In this document: positions 44,812 through 51,929 of the stretch, one piece after another
How the letters are laid out: each line of letters starts with the position of its first letter
Position numbering within the stretch: position 1 is the first letter of the stretch
Origin: Micromonospora sp. WMMD1102
Lineage (GTDB): Bacteria > Actinomycetota > Actinomycetes > Mycobacteriales > Micromonosporaceae
DNA: 64,000 nucleotides
Assembly: GCF_029626265.1 (NCBI RefSeq)
Contig: NZ_JARUBN010000001.1
Location: 5,893,001 to 5,957,000 of the forward strand
Direction of reading: 5' to 3'
Notes under the pieces: model-generated
What the model was told of the DNA's origin: nothing
Databases searched by the model: none
Seen by the model: only the letters and a program-made list of their open reading frames with translations
Made by a program: the position numbers and the translations under genes

Positions 44812-45668
44812 ACTCCGACGGATGGCTTCACGCGCTCACCGGTGAACTGCACCGGCGCGGCCTCGACCCGGACCTGTCCCGGCACGTCGTCGCCGAGGCC
44901 GCCACCCATCTGCGGGACAGCGGCGAGCCGCCGTTGCAGGTCTTCGGCCCGCCGTCGGCGTACGCGGCGGCCGTCGCGGAGAGCCTCGGAGCGGCCCAGC
45001 CCGGCAGCGGTGTCGGGGTGGCCCGGGTGCCGAGCCCGGGACCGGCGTCGACCGCCGGCCCGGTCCGGCTGGAGGTGCGCGGCATCACCAAGCGCTACCG
45101 ACGGCGGCCGGTGCTGACCGGGGTGGACCTGACCGTCCGGGCCGGCGAGATCGCCGCCGTGGTGGGGGCGAACGGCGCCGGCAAGAGCACCTTCCTGCGG
45201 ATCTGTGCCGGCCTGCTCAGCCCCGACGCCGGACACGTCCGGGTGTACGGCGCCCTCGGCTACTGCCCGCAGTCCGGCGGCACCAGCGACTTCCTCTATC
45301 CCGAGGAGCACTTCGTGCTGGTCGGCGCCGGCCGCGGGCTGGACCGGGCGCAGGCGCGGGCGGCCGGCCGGACGCACGCCGCCGCACTGGACTGGGAACC
45401 CGCCGGCCGGACCCAGGCCCGGCACCTCTCCGGCGGCACCCGGCAGAAGCTCAACCTGGTGATGGCCGCGCTCGGCGAGCCGGACGTGCTGCTGCTGGAC
45501 GAGCCCTACCAGGGCTTCGACCGGGGCACCTATCTGGACTTCTGGCAGCAGCTCTGGCGGTGGCGGGCCGACGGGCGGGCGATCGTCGTGGTGACCCACC
45601 TGCTCAACCAGCTCGACCGGGTCGACACCGTGCTCGACCTCACCCCGGCGCGGGAGGTGTCGGCATGA
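44808..45668 (+). CDS. ABC ATPase with N-terminal HAAS-like domain
   Basis: A 286-residue protein. The first 65 residues (WLHALTGELHRRGLDPDLSR, then VVAEAATHLRDSGEPP and GPPSAYAAAVAESL) resemble the HAAS domain (DUF1700-like) usually encoded as a separate membrane protein next to PadR genes. A Pro/Gly linker leads to an ATPase with Walker A GANGAGKST (Lys126), signature LSGGTRQKL, and LLLDEPYQGFD, with the switch His in VTHLLNQ. It is coupled to PadR upstream and to the permease downstream (ATGA). Confidence 0.9.
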   Translation: MNSDGWLHALTGELHRRGLDPDLSRHVVAEAATHLRDSGEPPLQVFGPPSAYAAAVAESLGAAQPGSGVGVARVPSPGPASTAGPVRLEVRGITKRYRRRPVLTGVDLTVRAGEIAAVVGANGAGKSTFLRICAGLLSPDAGHVRVYGALGYCPQSGGTSDFLYPEEHFVLVGAGRGLDRAQARAAGRTHAAALDWEPAGRTQARHLSGGTRQKLNLVMAALGEPDVLLLDEPYQGFDRGTYLDFWQQLWRWRADGRAIVVVTHLLNQLDRVDTVLDLTPAREVSA

Positions 45669-46348
45669 CCAGGATCTGGACGGTGGCGGAACTGGCCCTG
45701 CGCGAGGTGCTCCGCCGCCGGGGCGTACTCGTGATCCTGCTGCTCTTCCCGCTCGCCTTCTACTTCGGCCGGCGGGACATGCACACCGGGCAGTCGATCC
45801 GGTTCGTCTGCCTCGGGCTGAGTTGGGCGCTGAGCGCCGCCGCGCTCTTCACCGGCAGCGCCGCCCGAGGCATCGAGCCCCGGCTGCGGCTCTCCGGCTA
45901 TCGGGCGCACCACCTGCACCTGGGCCGGCTGCTGGCGCTCTGGACGGTCGGCGTCGTGCTGTCGGTGCCGTACTTCCTGCTGATCCGCTTCGACCGGCAC
46001 GACGTCCGGTACGGCGCCATCGCGCTGATCATGGCGCTGACGGTGGCCACCGCCGTCCCGTTCGGGCTGGCGCTGAGCGCGATCCTGCCCCGGGAGTTGG
46101 AGGGGACGCTGGTGCTGCTGATCGTGGTCGGATTGCAGATGGTGATGGACCCGTCCGACACCGCCGCCCGGGTGCTGCCGTTCTGGTTCAGCCGCGAGAT
46201 CGGCACGTACGCGATCGACCACACCGACAGCGGTTATCTGACCCGCGGCCTGGTGCACGGCGTGGTCCTGGCCCTGACGCTCACCGCCCTGGTGGCGGCG
46301 GCCTCCGGGATCAGGCTGCGCCAGCGCCGGCACCTGAGATTCGAGTGA
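45665..46348 (+). CDS. ABC-2 type permease
   Basis: A 227-residue membrane protein with six predicted helices. It begins with a short amphipathic segment (TRIWTVAELALREVLRRRG) and has SGYRAHHLHLGRLLALW between the first and second helix pairs. The family exports drugs, lipids or peptides. It is translated from an ATG overlapping the ATPase stop and ends the operon. Confidence 0.88.
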   Translation: MTRIWTVAELALREVLRRRGVLVILLLFPLAFYFGRRDMHTGQSIRFVCLGLSWALSAAALFTGSAARGIEPRLRLSGYRAHHLHLGRLLALWTVGVVLSVPYFLLIRFDRHDVRYGAIALIMALTVATAVPFGLALSAILPRELEGTLVLLIVVGLQMVMDPSDTAARVLPFWFSREIGTYAIDHTDSGYLTRGLVHGVVLALTLTALVAAASGIRLRQRRHLRFE

Positions 46349-46391
46349 CGGCCGGATCAGCCGTGCTGCACGGCCGGATCAGCCGTGCTGC
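46348..46391. repeat. 22-bp perfect direct repeat between convergent genes
   Basis: ACGGCCGGATCAGCCGTGCT plus GC occurs twice in tandem (46348-46369, 46370-46391). The second copy includes the last four codons of the DUF397 gene. Confidence 0.85.
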
Positions 46392-46570
46392 TGCTTCGCC
46401 AGGCTGACGAACGCCTGCCATGCCACCGGCCCGAAGGCCAGGGTGCCGCCGTCACGGTCCTTGGTGTCCCGGACCAGCACCCGGCCGGACAGGTTGTCGG
46501 CCACCTCGATGCAGTTGCTTGCGCCGTTGCTCCGCGTCGACGTACGCCAGCGGGGGGTCTCTACGTCCAT
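46379..46570 (-). CDS. DUF397 domain protein
   Basis: A 63-residue protein with the whole DUF397 domain (WRTSTRSNGASNCIEVADNL, then RVLVRDTKDRDGGTLAFG and WQAFV). In actinobacteria these small proteins are encoded beside, and bind, XRE-type regulators, forming what looks like a regulator/antagonist pair involved in development or antibiotic control. The ATG lies within the last codons of the XRE gene, a 10-base overlap. Confidence 0.93.
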   Translation of the reverse strand: MDVETPRWRTSTRSNGASNCIEVADNLSGRVLVRDTKDRDGGTLAFGPVAWQAFVSLAKQQHG

Positions 46571-47340
46571 GACTCCATCGCCTTCCTGAGCAGTTCGAGG
46601 CTGGCGCCCTGCGGTAGAGCGTACTCCCGGACAGCCTCCCAATGCCGTTCCAGGACGGCCATCCCGGCCTGGTCCTCTACCACGGTGCCCTCGCCCGGCC
46701 CGTCCTTAACGCCGACCGTGCGACCGTGCACGGTGGCGAGCCCGATCGGCCCGTCCAGGCCGGCGTACGCACCGACGTGGGACGGCACCACGAAGACGCT
46801 GACGTGCGGCAGAGAACACGCGTCGACGACCGCACGCAGTTGCTCGTGCATCACCGCCGCACCGCCCACCGGGCGGTAGAGGAGACCCTCGTCGAGCACC
46901 GCGACCACCCGGGGCGGATCCTCGCGGCGGAGGATCTCACCCTGGGCCATCCGGACGGCGACCGCCTCCTCCAGCGCGACCCCCGACTTCGTGGTGCCGA
47001 TCAGCGCACGGGCGTACCCCTCGGTCTGGAACGGTCCCGGCAGCACGGCGAGTTCGAAGTAGCGCAGCATCGACGCCTCGCGCTCGTATTCGAGCCAGGG
47101 CCGCAGCCACACCGGAGACTTCTCGCCCAGCACGAACTCCTGGTAGAAGTCCAGCAGACCCGTCCGGTACACCCGGTCCACCGGTCCGAGATAGTCCGGC
47201 AGCGCGGGCCGCTCGCCGCGCTCGACGGCGCCGACGTGGGACGCCGAGAAGTGGATGCGCTCCCCCCACGACTCCTGGGAAAGCCCCAGCGATTCGCGCA
47301 CCCGGCGCAGCTCCCCTATCAGATAACGGCTACCGCTCAT
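46561..47340 (-). CDS. XRE-family regulator with DUF5753 sensor domain
   Basis: A 259-residue regulator. The HTH is at residues 5-60 (GELRRVRESLGLSQESWGER, then FSASHVGAVERGERP), and the rest is DUF5753 (PWLEYEREASMLRYFELAVL, PGPFQTEGYARALI, and VSVFVVPSHVGAYAGLDGP). It is translationally coupled with DUF397. It faces away from the pair of small Cys-containing proteins. Confidence 0.94.
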   Translation of the reverse strand: MSGSRYLIGELRRVRESLGLSQESWGERIHFSASHVGAVERGERPALPDYLGPVDRVYRTGLLDFYQEFVLGEKSPVWLRPWLEYEREASMLRYFELAVLPGPFQTEGYARALIGTTKSGVALEEAVAVRMAQGEILRREDPPRVVAVLDEGLLYRPVGGAAVMHEQLRAVVDACSLPHVSVFVVPSHVGAYAGLDGPIGLATVHGRTVGVKDGPGEGTVVEDQAGMAVLERHWEAVREYALPQGASLELLRKAMESWT

Positions 47341-47530
47341 AGACCTTCACGTCCCCCAATCCGTCACGACGAACTCCGATCTCGTACGCGATCACACCAG
47401 AAACCCTCCGTGACCACGTCGTCTCCCGAGGTCACCGGCCATCTTCCTGCGCTGGGGGCCGGCAGTCCAGGGTGGATTCCAGGCATCCATTCGCGAACCG
47501 CCCTTCAGAGGCGCCGACGGGAGGCACGAC

Positions 47531-47935
47531 ATGAAGCACCTGCGCGCAGCGAGGCCCCGACACCGCCGGGCATGGTGGCGATGCTGGCTCTACTGCCGAT
47601 GCGGCCACCGCTGGATCTGCCCGGACTCGATCGCGTCGACGCCCGGCCCCTACCGGCCGACCGCGCCAGCCACCAGCCACACGTCGCCGTCGCCGGTCTA
47701 CCGGGACTGCTGGTCCACGCCGCGCAGCACCCCCGTCAGGCTGACCAGCACCGAGGCGGCAGAGATCCTGGCCCTGGCGGACCCCCCGCCACCCGCCCGG
47801 CCCGGAAACCGACGACCCCGGTGGGACGCGCCGACGAACCCGCACCTCAACAACGGCCGAGCCGGCAACCTCACCCCAGCCGGTAACCGCACCCCGGCCC
47901 AGCAGCGCCGCTCCCGGTCCGGCGTCCGAGCCTGA
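47531..47935 (+). CDS. Small basic Cys-containing protein, first of a pair
   Basis: A 134-residue basic protein. The start has RRAWWRCWLYCRCGHRWICP, where Cys and His are spaced like a small zinc site (CRCGxxWxCP). The rest is Pro/Arg/Ser/Thr-rich and probably unfolded. GGGAGGC precedes the ATG. It ends three bases before the next gene and is divergent from the XRE/DUF397 pair. Not recognised otherwise; the reading frame is clear but the 3' half could be longer than the functional part. Confidence 0.55.
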   Translation: MKHLRAARPRHRRAWWRCWLYCRCGHRWICPDSIASTPGPYRPTAPATSHTSPSPVYRDCWSTPRSTPVRLTSTEAAEILALADPPPPARPGNRRPRWDAPTNPHLNNGRAGNLTPAGNRTPAQQRRSRSGVRA

Positions 47936-47938
47936 CCC

Positions 47939-48235
47939 ATGATCGGGCCGTGGGCACGATGGGAACGGCACGCCGCACGACGCCGCACGAGAGCGGCCCG
48001 CGCACCCACCGGGCACGACCCCGACGGGCGGTACCAGTGCCAGGTGTGCGAACACACTCCCTGGCCGTGTGCCACAGCGCGGATGGATCTCCTCAAGGAC
48101 TTCGAAGGAGATCGCGTGGCCCTACTGAGCTACCTCGGCGTACACCTGACCCGGGCGCTACAGGCGCTGCACGACACGCACCCCGCCCTCGTCGTCAGCC
48201 AGATCATCTATTGGGTGCCCCGACGCCGACCCTGA
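47939..48235 (+). CDS. Small CxxC-WPC protein, paralogue of the gene at 63.6 kb
   Basis: A 98-residue protein. YQCQVCEHTPWPCATAR gives a CxxC...C pattern, and DRVALLSYLGVHLTRALQ, then HPALVVSQIIYWVPRRR follow. A second member, with the same start (MIGP) and the same end, lies at 63553-63801 (YRCRACGDDWPCQEAR, then DRVGLMVYLGGHLARALQ and WVPRRR). Such small proteins are found across Micromonosporaceae, as far as I recall, with unreliable names. A zinc-binding or regulatory role is possible; no function is known. Confidence 0.7.
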   Translation: MIGPWARWERHAARRRTRAARAPTGHDPDGRYQCQVCEHTPWPCATARMDLLKDFEGDRVALLSYLGVHLTRALQALHDTHPALVVSQIIYWVPRRRP

Positions 48236-48334
48236 CTTTCCACTCATCACCCCATGGCCCGCCCCGGACACCTTCCCCCACAGTCCGGGGCGGGCCGCTT
48301 CGGGCGGAACGAGTGCCAGGGCACAGGGTCGAGT

Positions 48335-49309
48335 TCAGTCCGCCGGCTCTCTGGCGGGTGGGTCGAGGAAGAGAGCCAGCCGGTCGACGCTTACCGCGCT
48401 GACCAGCAGCCGCTCCTTGCGGTTGCCGAGCAGCCGGGCCGTCCAGTCGACGAAGCCGCCGTCGCCGAGTTCCACCCGCTCGCCGTCGACCACAGCGCCG
48501 ATCTTGAAGCACCACCCGGTGTAGTAGCCCCGGCCACCGGAGCGGTCCGGGTCGTCGCGCACGACGACCCTCGGGGAGTCCGCCAGGGCGGCCCGAGCCG
48601 CCTCCGCGATCGGCACCGCCGCCGGGTCCAGCACGGTGAGGGCGATGTCGACCTCCTGCACCCCGGCCGCCTCCAGCGCCGCGCAGAGGATCCGCAACTG
48701 CTCGCCGCAGCTGCCCCGCTCGAAGGCCACACTTCCGGTGTCCCGGCCGGCGGTGACCAGGGCGAGGAGGCTGAAGTGCGCGAACCTGCCGGCCCCGGCG
48801 AACCGCTGGGCCCGGATCACCCGTTGCAGGGTGGCCAGCCGCACCGGCGGGGCCGAGCGGCCGTCCCGGGCGAGCAGTTCCCGGCGCCGGACCGCCGCCT
48901 CCAGCGCCAGCCCGTTGGTCGGATCGGCCGCCACCTCGCTGCCCCGGATCGTGGCGAGCACGTTGTTCTGGTTCAGTCCGGCGACCGCGGAGTGGGTGCC
49001 CAGCGGCGTGACCGGGGCGAGGGTGAGCAGGTCGTACTGGTCCGGGATGGCGGAGAGCAGCACGTCCTCGGCCCGGCGCAGCCGGCGGAACCCGGCCTGC
49101 GCCGGTGCGACGAACCGGTCCTCCGTGTAGCGGCGCAGCACGTCGGCCGGAGTCAGGAAGCCCGCCCGGGTCCGGAACGCGGCCAGCAGCAGCGTCACCA
49201 GGTCCGAACCGGACAGTCGTACGCCCAGGGTGCTCAGGATCTCGGCGCCGCCGGCCTGGCGCAGCACCCGGGCCAGCGCGGCCCCCTCCACCGTGTCAGG
49301 ATCCGCCAT
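48335..49309 (-). CDS. Orphan protein with class II synthetase-like motifs
   Basis: A 324-residue soluble protein. LTLAPVTPLGTHSAVAGLNQ, NNVLATIRGSEVAADPTNGL and, later, GGRGYYTGWCFKIG resemble the ordered core of histidyl-tRNA synthetase or HisZ-like proteins (which have a YYTG-x-F motif). Anticodon-binding and other tRNA domains are not visible, so it is unlikely to charge tRNA. The start ATG is the first in frame; TAGCGA lies six bases upstream. No known function; the resemblance is by eye and should be treated as a hint. Confidence 0.6.
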   Translation of the reverse strand: MADPDTVEGAALARVLRQAGGAEILSTLGVRLSGSDLVTLLLAAFRTRAGFLTPADVLRRYTEDRFVAPAQAGFRRLRRAEDVLLSAIPDQYDLLTLAPVTPLGTHSAVAGLNQNNVLATIRGSEVAADPTNGLALEAAVRRRELLARDGRSAPPVRLATLQRVIRAQRFAGAGRFAHFSLLALVTAGRDTGSVAFERGSCGEQLRILCAALEAAGVQEVDIALTVLDPAAVPIAEAARAALADSPRVVVRDDPDRSGGRGYYTGWCFKIGAVVDGERVELGDGGFVDWTARLLGNRKERLLVSAVSVDRLALFLDPPAREPAD

Positions 49310-49375
49310 CGCATATCGCTATCACGACGGATCCCGGTTCACCACCCGGAATTCCGGTTCCGCCGCCGACCGGGC

Positions 49376-49440
49376 GGATCACTCGGGTTCCAGACGCACC
49401 CGGTTCCAGCGCCGACCCGCCGGGTCACTCGGGTTCCAGG
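49376..49440. repeat. Direct repeat CACTCGGGTTCCAG and surroundings, twice
   Basis: Two copies (about 49379-49400 and 49425-49446) of CACTCGGGTTCCAGNCNCAC. The second holds the end and stop of the debranching-like gene, the first lies just downstream. Confidence 0.7.
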
Positions 49441-51464
49441 CACACCCGACCCCGGCCGAACGCGTCGGTCTTGCCCCACCGGCCGGGAATGTCGATCAGC
49501 TCGATCCGGCCGAGCCGCTCCGGGATCGCCGGGTCGACTGTCAGGTGGTCCTCGTGCGGCCGCAGCCCGAGCAGGGTACGCAGCAGCATCAGCGGTGCCC
49601 CCGCCGACGAGGAGAACGGCCCGCACGCCCGGGGGTACTGCACCGGATACTTGGTGAGCTGCCGGTCGTAGCCGGCGAACGCCTCCGGCAGCCGGCCGCC
49701 GAAATACCGGGACGCCTCGATCATCGTCACCGCCAGCCGGGCCGCCTGCTCTGTGAAGCCGTACTTGCGCAGCCCCCACGCGATGATGGAGTTGTCCCAC
49801 GGCCAGATCGCCCCGGTATGGTAGCCGATGGGGTTGTAGGCGGGGTTGTGTCGGGCCAGGCTCCGGACCCCCCAGCCGGAGAAGAGCGGCCGGCTGAGCA
49901 GGTGCTCGACGACCTGTTCGGCCCGGGACTCCTCCACGATGCCGCTCCAGAGCAGGTGCCCGATGTTCGAGGAGAGCGCGTCGACCTGACCGCCCTCGGC
50001 GTCCAGGGCGAGCGCGAAGTAGCCCCGGTCGGCGATCCAGAAGTCCCGGTTGAACCGGGCGCGCAGGTCGGCCGCCTCCCCTTCCAGCCGTTCCGCGTAC
50101 GCCGGGTCGTTCCAGAACCGCCGGGCCAGCCGGGCACCCCGGATCTTCGCGTCGTAGGCGTACCCCTGTAGTTCGCAGGTGGCCCGGGGCTTGCCCGGCA
50201 GCCGGCCGTCGGAGTACATGATGGCGTCCGGGGAGTCCTTCCAGCCCTGGTTGACCAGGCCGCTGGGACTTCGGCACTCGTACCAGACGTAGCCGTCGTC
50301 CATCAGGTTGCCGTACGTGTCGATCCACGCGAGCGCCGAGCGGGCCTCGTACTCCAGCATCCGCACCGTGGCGACGTCCCCGGTCCACCGCTCGTACTCG
50401 TCGAGCAGCACCACGAACAGCGGCGTGCAGTCCGCCGCCCCGTAGTACGTCGTGTACGCGCTGTCCTCGAAGCCGCCCGGCTCGCCGTACCGGACTTCGT
50501 GCAGGATCTTGCCCGGCTCCTCGTCCCGCAGGTCGTCGATCCGGCCGCCCTGCAACAGGGCGAGCACGCGCAGCGCGCTGAGGGCGATCTGTGGGGTGAA
50601 CGGCAGCGTCTGGAGGCCGGTGACGATGCTGTGCCGGCCGGAGACCGTCATGTACCAGGGCAGTCCGGTCGCCGTCAGCTTCCCCTGGCTGGTCAACCCG
50701 GTGTACTGCAACGCGGCAAGGTCGACCAGGCTGCGTCGGTAGGTCTCCTTCAGCGCGTCCGAGTCACAGGTCAGCTTCGGGGTACCGGTCAGCCACTCGC
50801 GCAGGTCGCGGTGCTTCTCCGGCCGGTTCCGCTGGTAGCCGCGCAGGTTCTCCCGGACGTCCCGGCCGCCGGCACCCCTGATCGTGCCGAGCGCCTGGAT
50901 GGTGGTGGACCACTTTCCGTGCGGGCCGAGTTCGACCCGGAAGGTGAGTCCCTCGGCGTCGATCTCGGCCGGCTCGCTGCTGGTGACGATCGTCTCGGAG
51001 ACGTGCTTGTCCCGCTGGTGACACAGCCGCAGCCCGCCCGAGGTGACGAACTTGGCGGTCCGTCGCGTAAGGGGGCGGGCCTCCCGGGCGTCGAAGACGT
51101 CCGCGAAGTCGCAGTCGACCTCCATCCGCAGCGTCAGCGTCACCGGCTCGTCCCGGTGGTTCAGCACCGTCAACTGCTCCTCGAAGGCGCCGCTGAGCGA
51201 CCGGTGCCGGATCACTGAGGTCTTCGCGTCGACGTAGTGGGTCGGCTCGCCGGGCACCAGGAAGAAACGGCACTCGAAGTACTGGAGGTCGTCGACGGAG
51301 AGTGCGTGCAGCCGCTCGCCGTCGATGGTGAGGACCCACTTGGAGAGGAAGCGGGTGTCCCAGGCGAAGAGCCCGGTCGGATAGTCGGGCGACGGGTCGA
51401 CGTCACCGCGGGTGTCGCTGAGCATGAAGGTGTTGCCGTCCAGGATGCTGACCAGGTTCTTCAC
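49425..51464 (-). CDS. Glycogen-debranching-enzyme-like protein, copy 1 (His278 at the GRDS site)
   Basis: A 679-residue protein with an N-terminal debranching-enzyme beta domain (about 1-230; LVSILDGNTFMLSDTRGDVD, GLFAWDTRFLSKW, GEPTHYVDAKTSVIRHRS) and a C-terminal (alpha/alpha)6 barrel (about 250-679; TPLFVVLLDEYERWTGD, PRATCELQGYAYDAK, NPIGYHTGAIWPWDNS). It matches the amylo-alpha-1,6-glucosidase-like group. Where copy 2 reads MFGRDS, this copy reads VSGRHS, so the Asp of that loop is His278 (CAC for GAC). Catalysis may be changed or lost. The GTG overlaps the SCP2-like stop as GTGA. Confidence 0.9.
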   Translation of the reverse strand: MKNLVSILDGNTFMLSDTRGDVDPSPDYPTGLFAWDTRFLSKWVLTIDGERLHALSVDDLQYFECRFFLVPGEPTHYVDAKTSVIRHRSLSGAFEEQLTVLNHRDEPVTLTLRMEVDCDFADVFDAREARPLTRRTAKFVTSGGLRLCHQRDKHVSETIVTSSEPAEIDAEGLTFRVELGPHGKWSTTIQALGTIRGAGGRDVRENLRGYQRNRPEKHRDLREWLTGTPKLTCDSDALKETYRRSLVDLAALQYTGLTSQGKLTATGLPWYMTVSGRHSIVTGLQTLPFTPQIALSALRVLALLQGGRIDDLRDEEPGKILHEVRYGEPGGFEDSAYTTYYGAADCTPLFVVLLDEYERWTGDVATVRMLEYEARSALAWIDTYGNLMDDGYVWYECRSPSGLVNQGWKDSPDAIMYSDGRLPGKPRATCELQGYAYDAKIRGARLARRFWNDPAYAERLEGEAADLRARFNRDFWIADRGYFALALDAEGGQVDALSSNIGHLLWSGIVEESRAEQVVEHLLSRPLFSGWGVRSLARHNPAYNPIGYHTGAIWPWDNSIIAWGLRKYGFTEQAARLAVTMIEASRYFGGRLPEAFAGYDRQLTKYPVQYPRACGPFSSSAGAPLMLLRTLLGLRPHEDHLTVDPAIPERLGRIELIDIPGRWGKTDAFGRGRVCLEPE

Positions 51465-51868
51465 GGTCGTTGCCCCCGCTCCCGGGCCACCCGGCGGGCC
51501 GCGAACCGCTCCCGGATCCGCTCCCGGGGATCCCGGGTGCCCGGCGGCGACGGAAAGGCCCGCCGGAACATCAGCAGCAGTGCCAGGCTGCCCCGCACGG
51601 TCAGCTCGTTCCGGTTGTACGCGGCGAGCACCTGCGTCTCGCCGGTCGCCAGGCGGTCGAAGAGCCCCCTGTCGGTGGCGACCACGCAGTCGGCCTCCCG
51701 CTCCTCGTGCGACACCAGCACGTTGCCCCGGTTGATGGCGACGAACCAGTGCTCGGCCCCGTCGTCGCGTTGCAGGTCGAACCGGATCGTCCCCCTGGAC
51801 GCGGTCGGCAGCAGCTCCGGCCCGTGCTGCTCGACCCGGGCGAAGAACTCGGCGGTCGGATCCGCCAT
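51461..51868 (-). CDS. SCP2-like small protein, copy 1
   Basis: A 135-residue protein with an SCP2/alkyl-sulfatase-C-like fold pattern (FFARVEQHGPELLPTASRGT, RFDLQRDDGAEHWFVAINRG, ADCVVATDRGLFDRLATGE, then NRNELTVRGSLALLLMF). Such domains bind hydrophobic ligands. The extreme C-terminus is Arg/Pro-rich. GGGAGG precedes the ATG. It is coupled with the debranching-like gene by GTGA, and copy 2 has the same arrangement, suggesting a partner role. Confidence 0.75.
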   Translation of the reverse strand: MADPTAEFFARVEQHGPELLPTASRGTIRFDLQRDDGAEHWFVAINRGNVLVSHEEREADCVVATDRGLFDRLATGETQVLAAYNRNELTVRGSLALLLMFRRAFPSPPGTRDPRERIRERFAARRVARERGQRP

Positions 51869-51929
51869 CGGTGCCTCCCTTCCGACTCGTCCGGCACACG
51901 CATCCGCTGGTGCTGGGGGGGACACCTGG

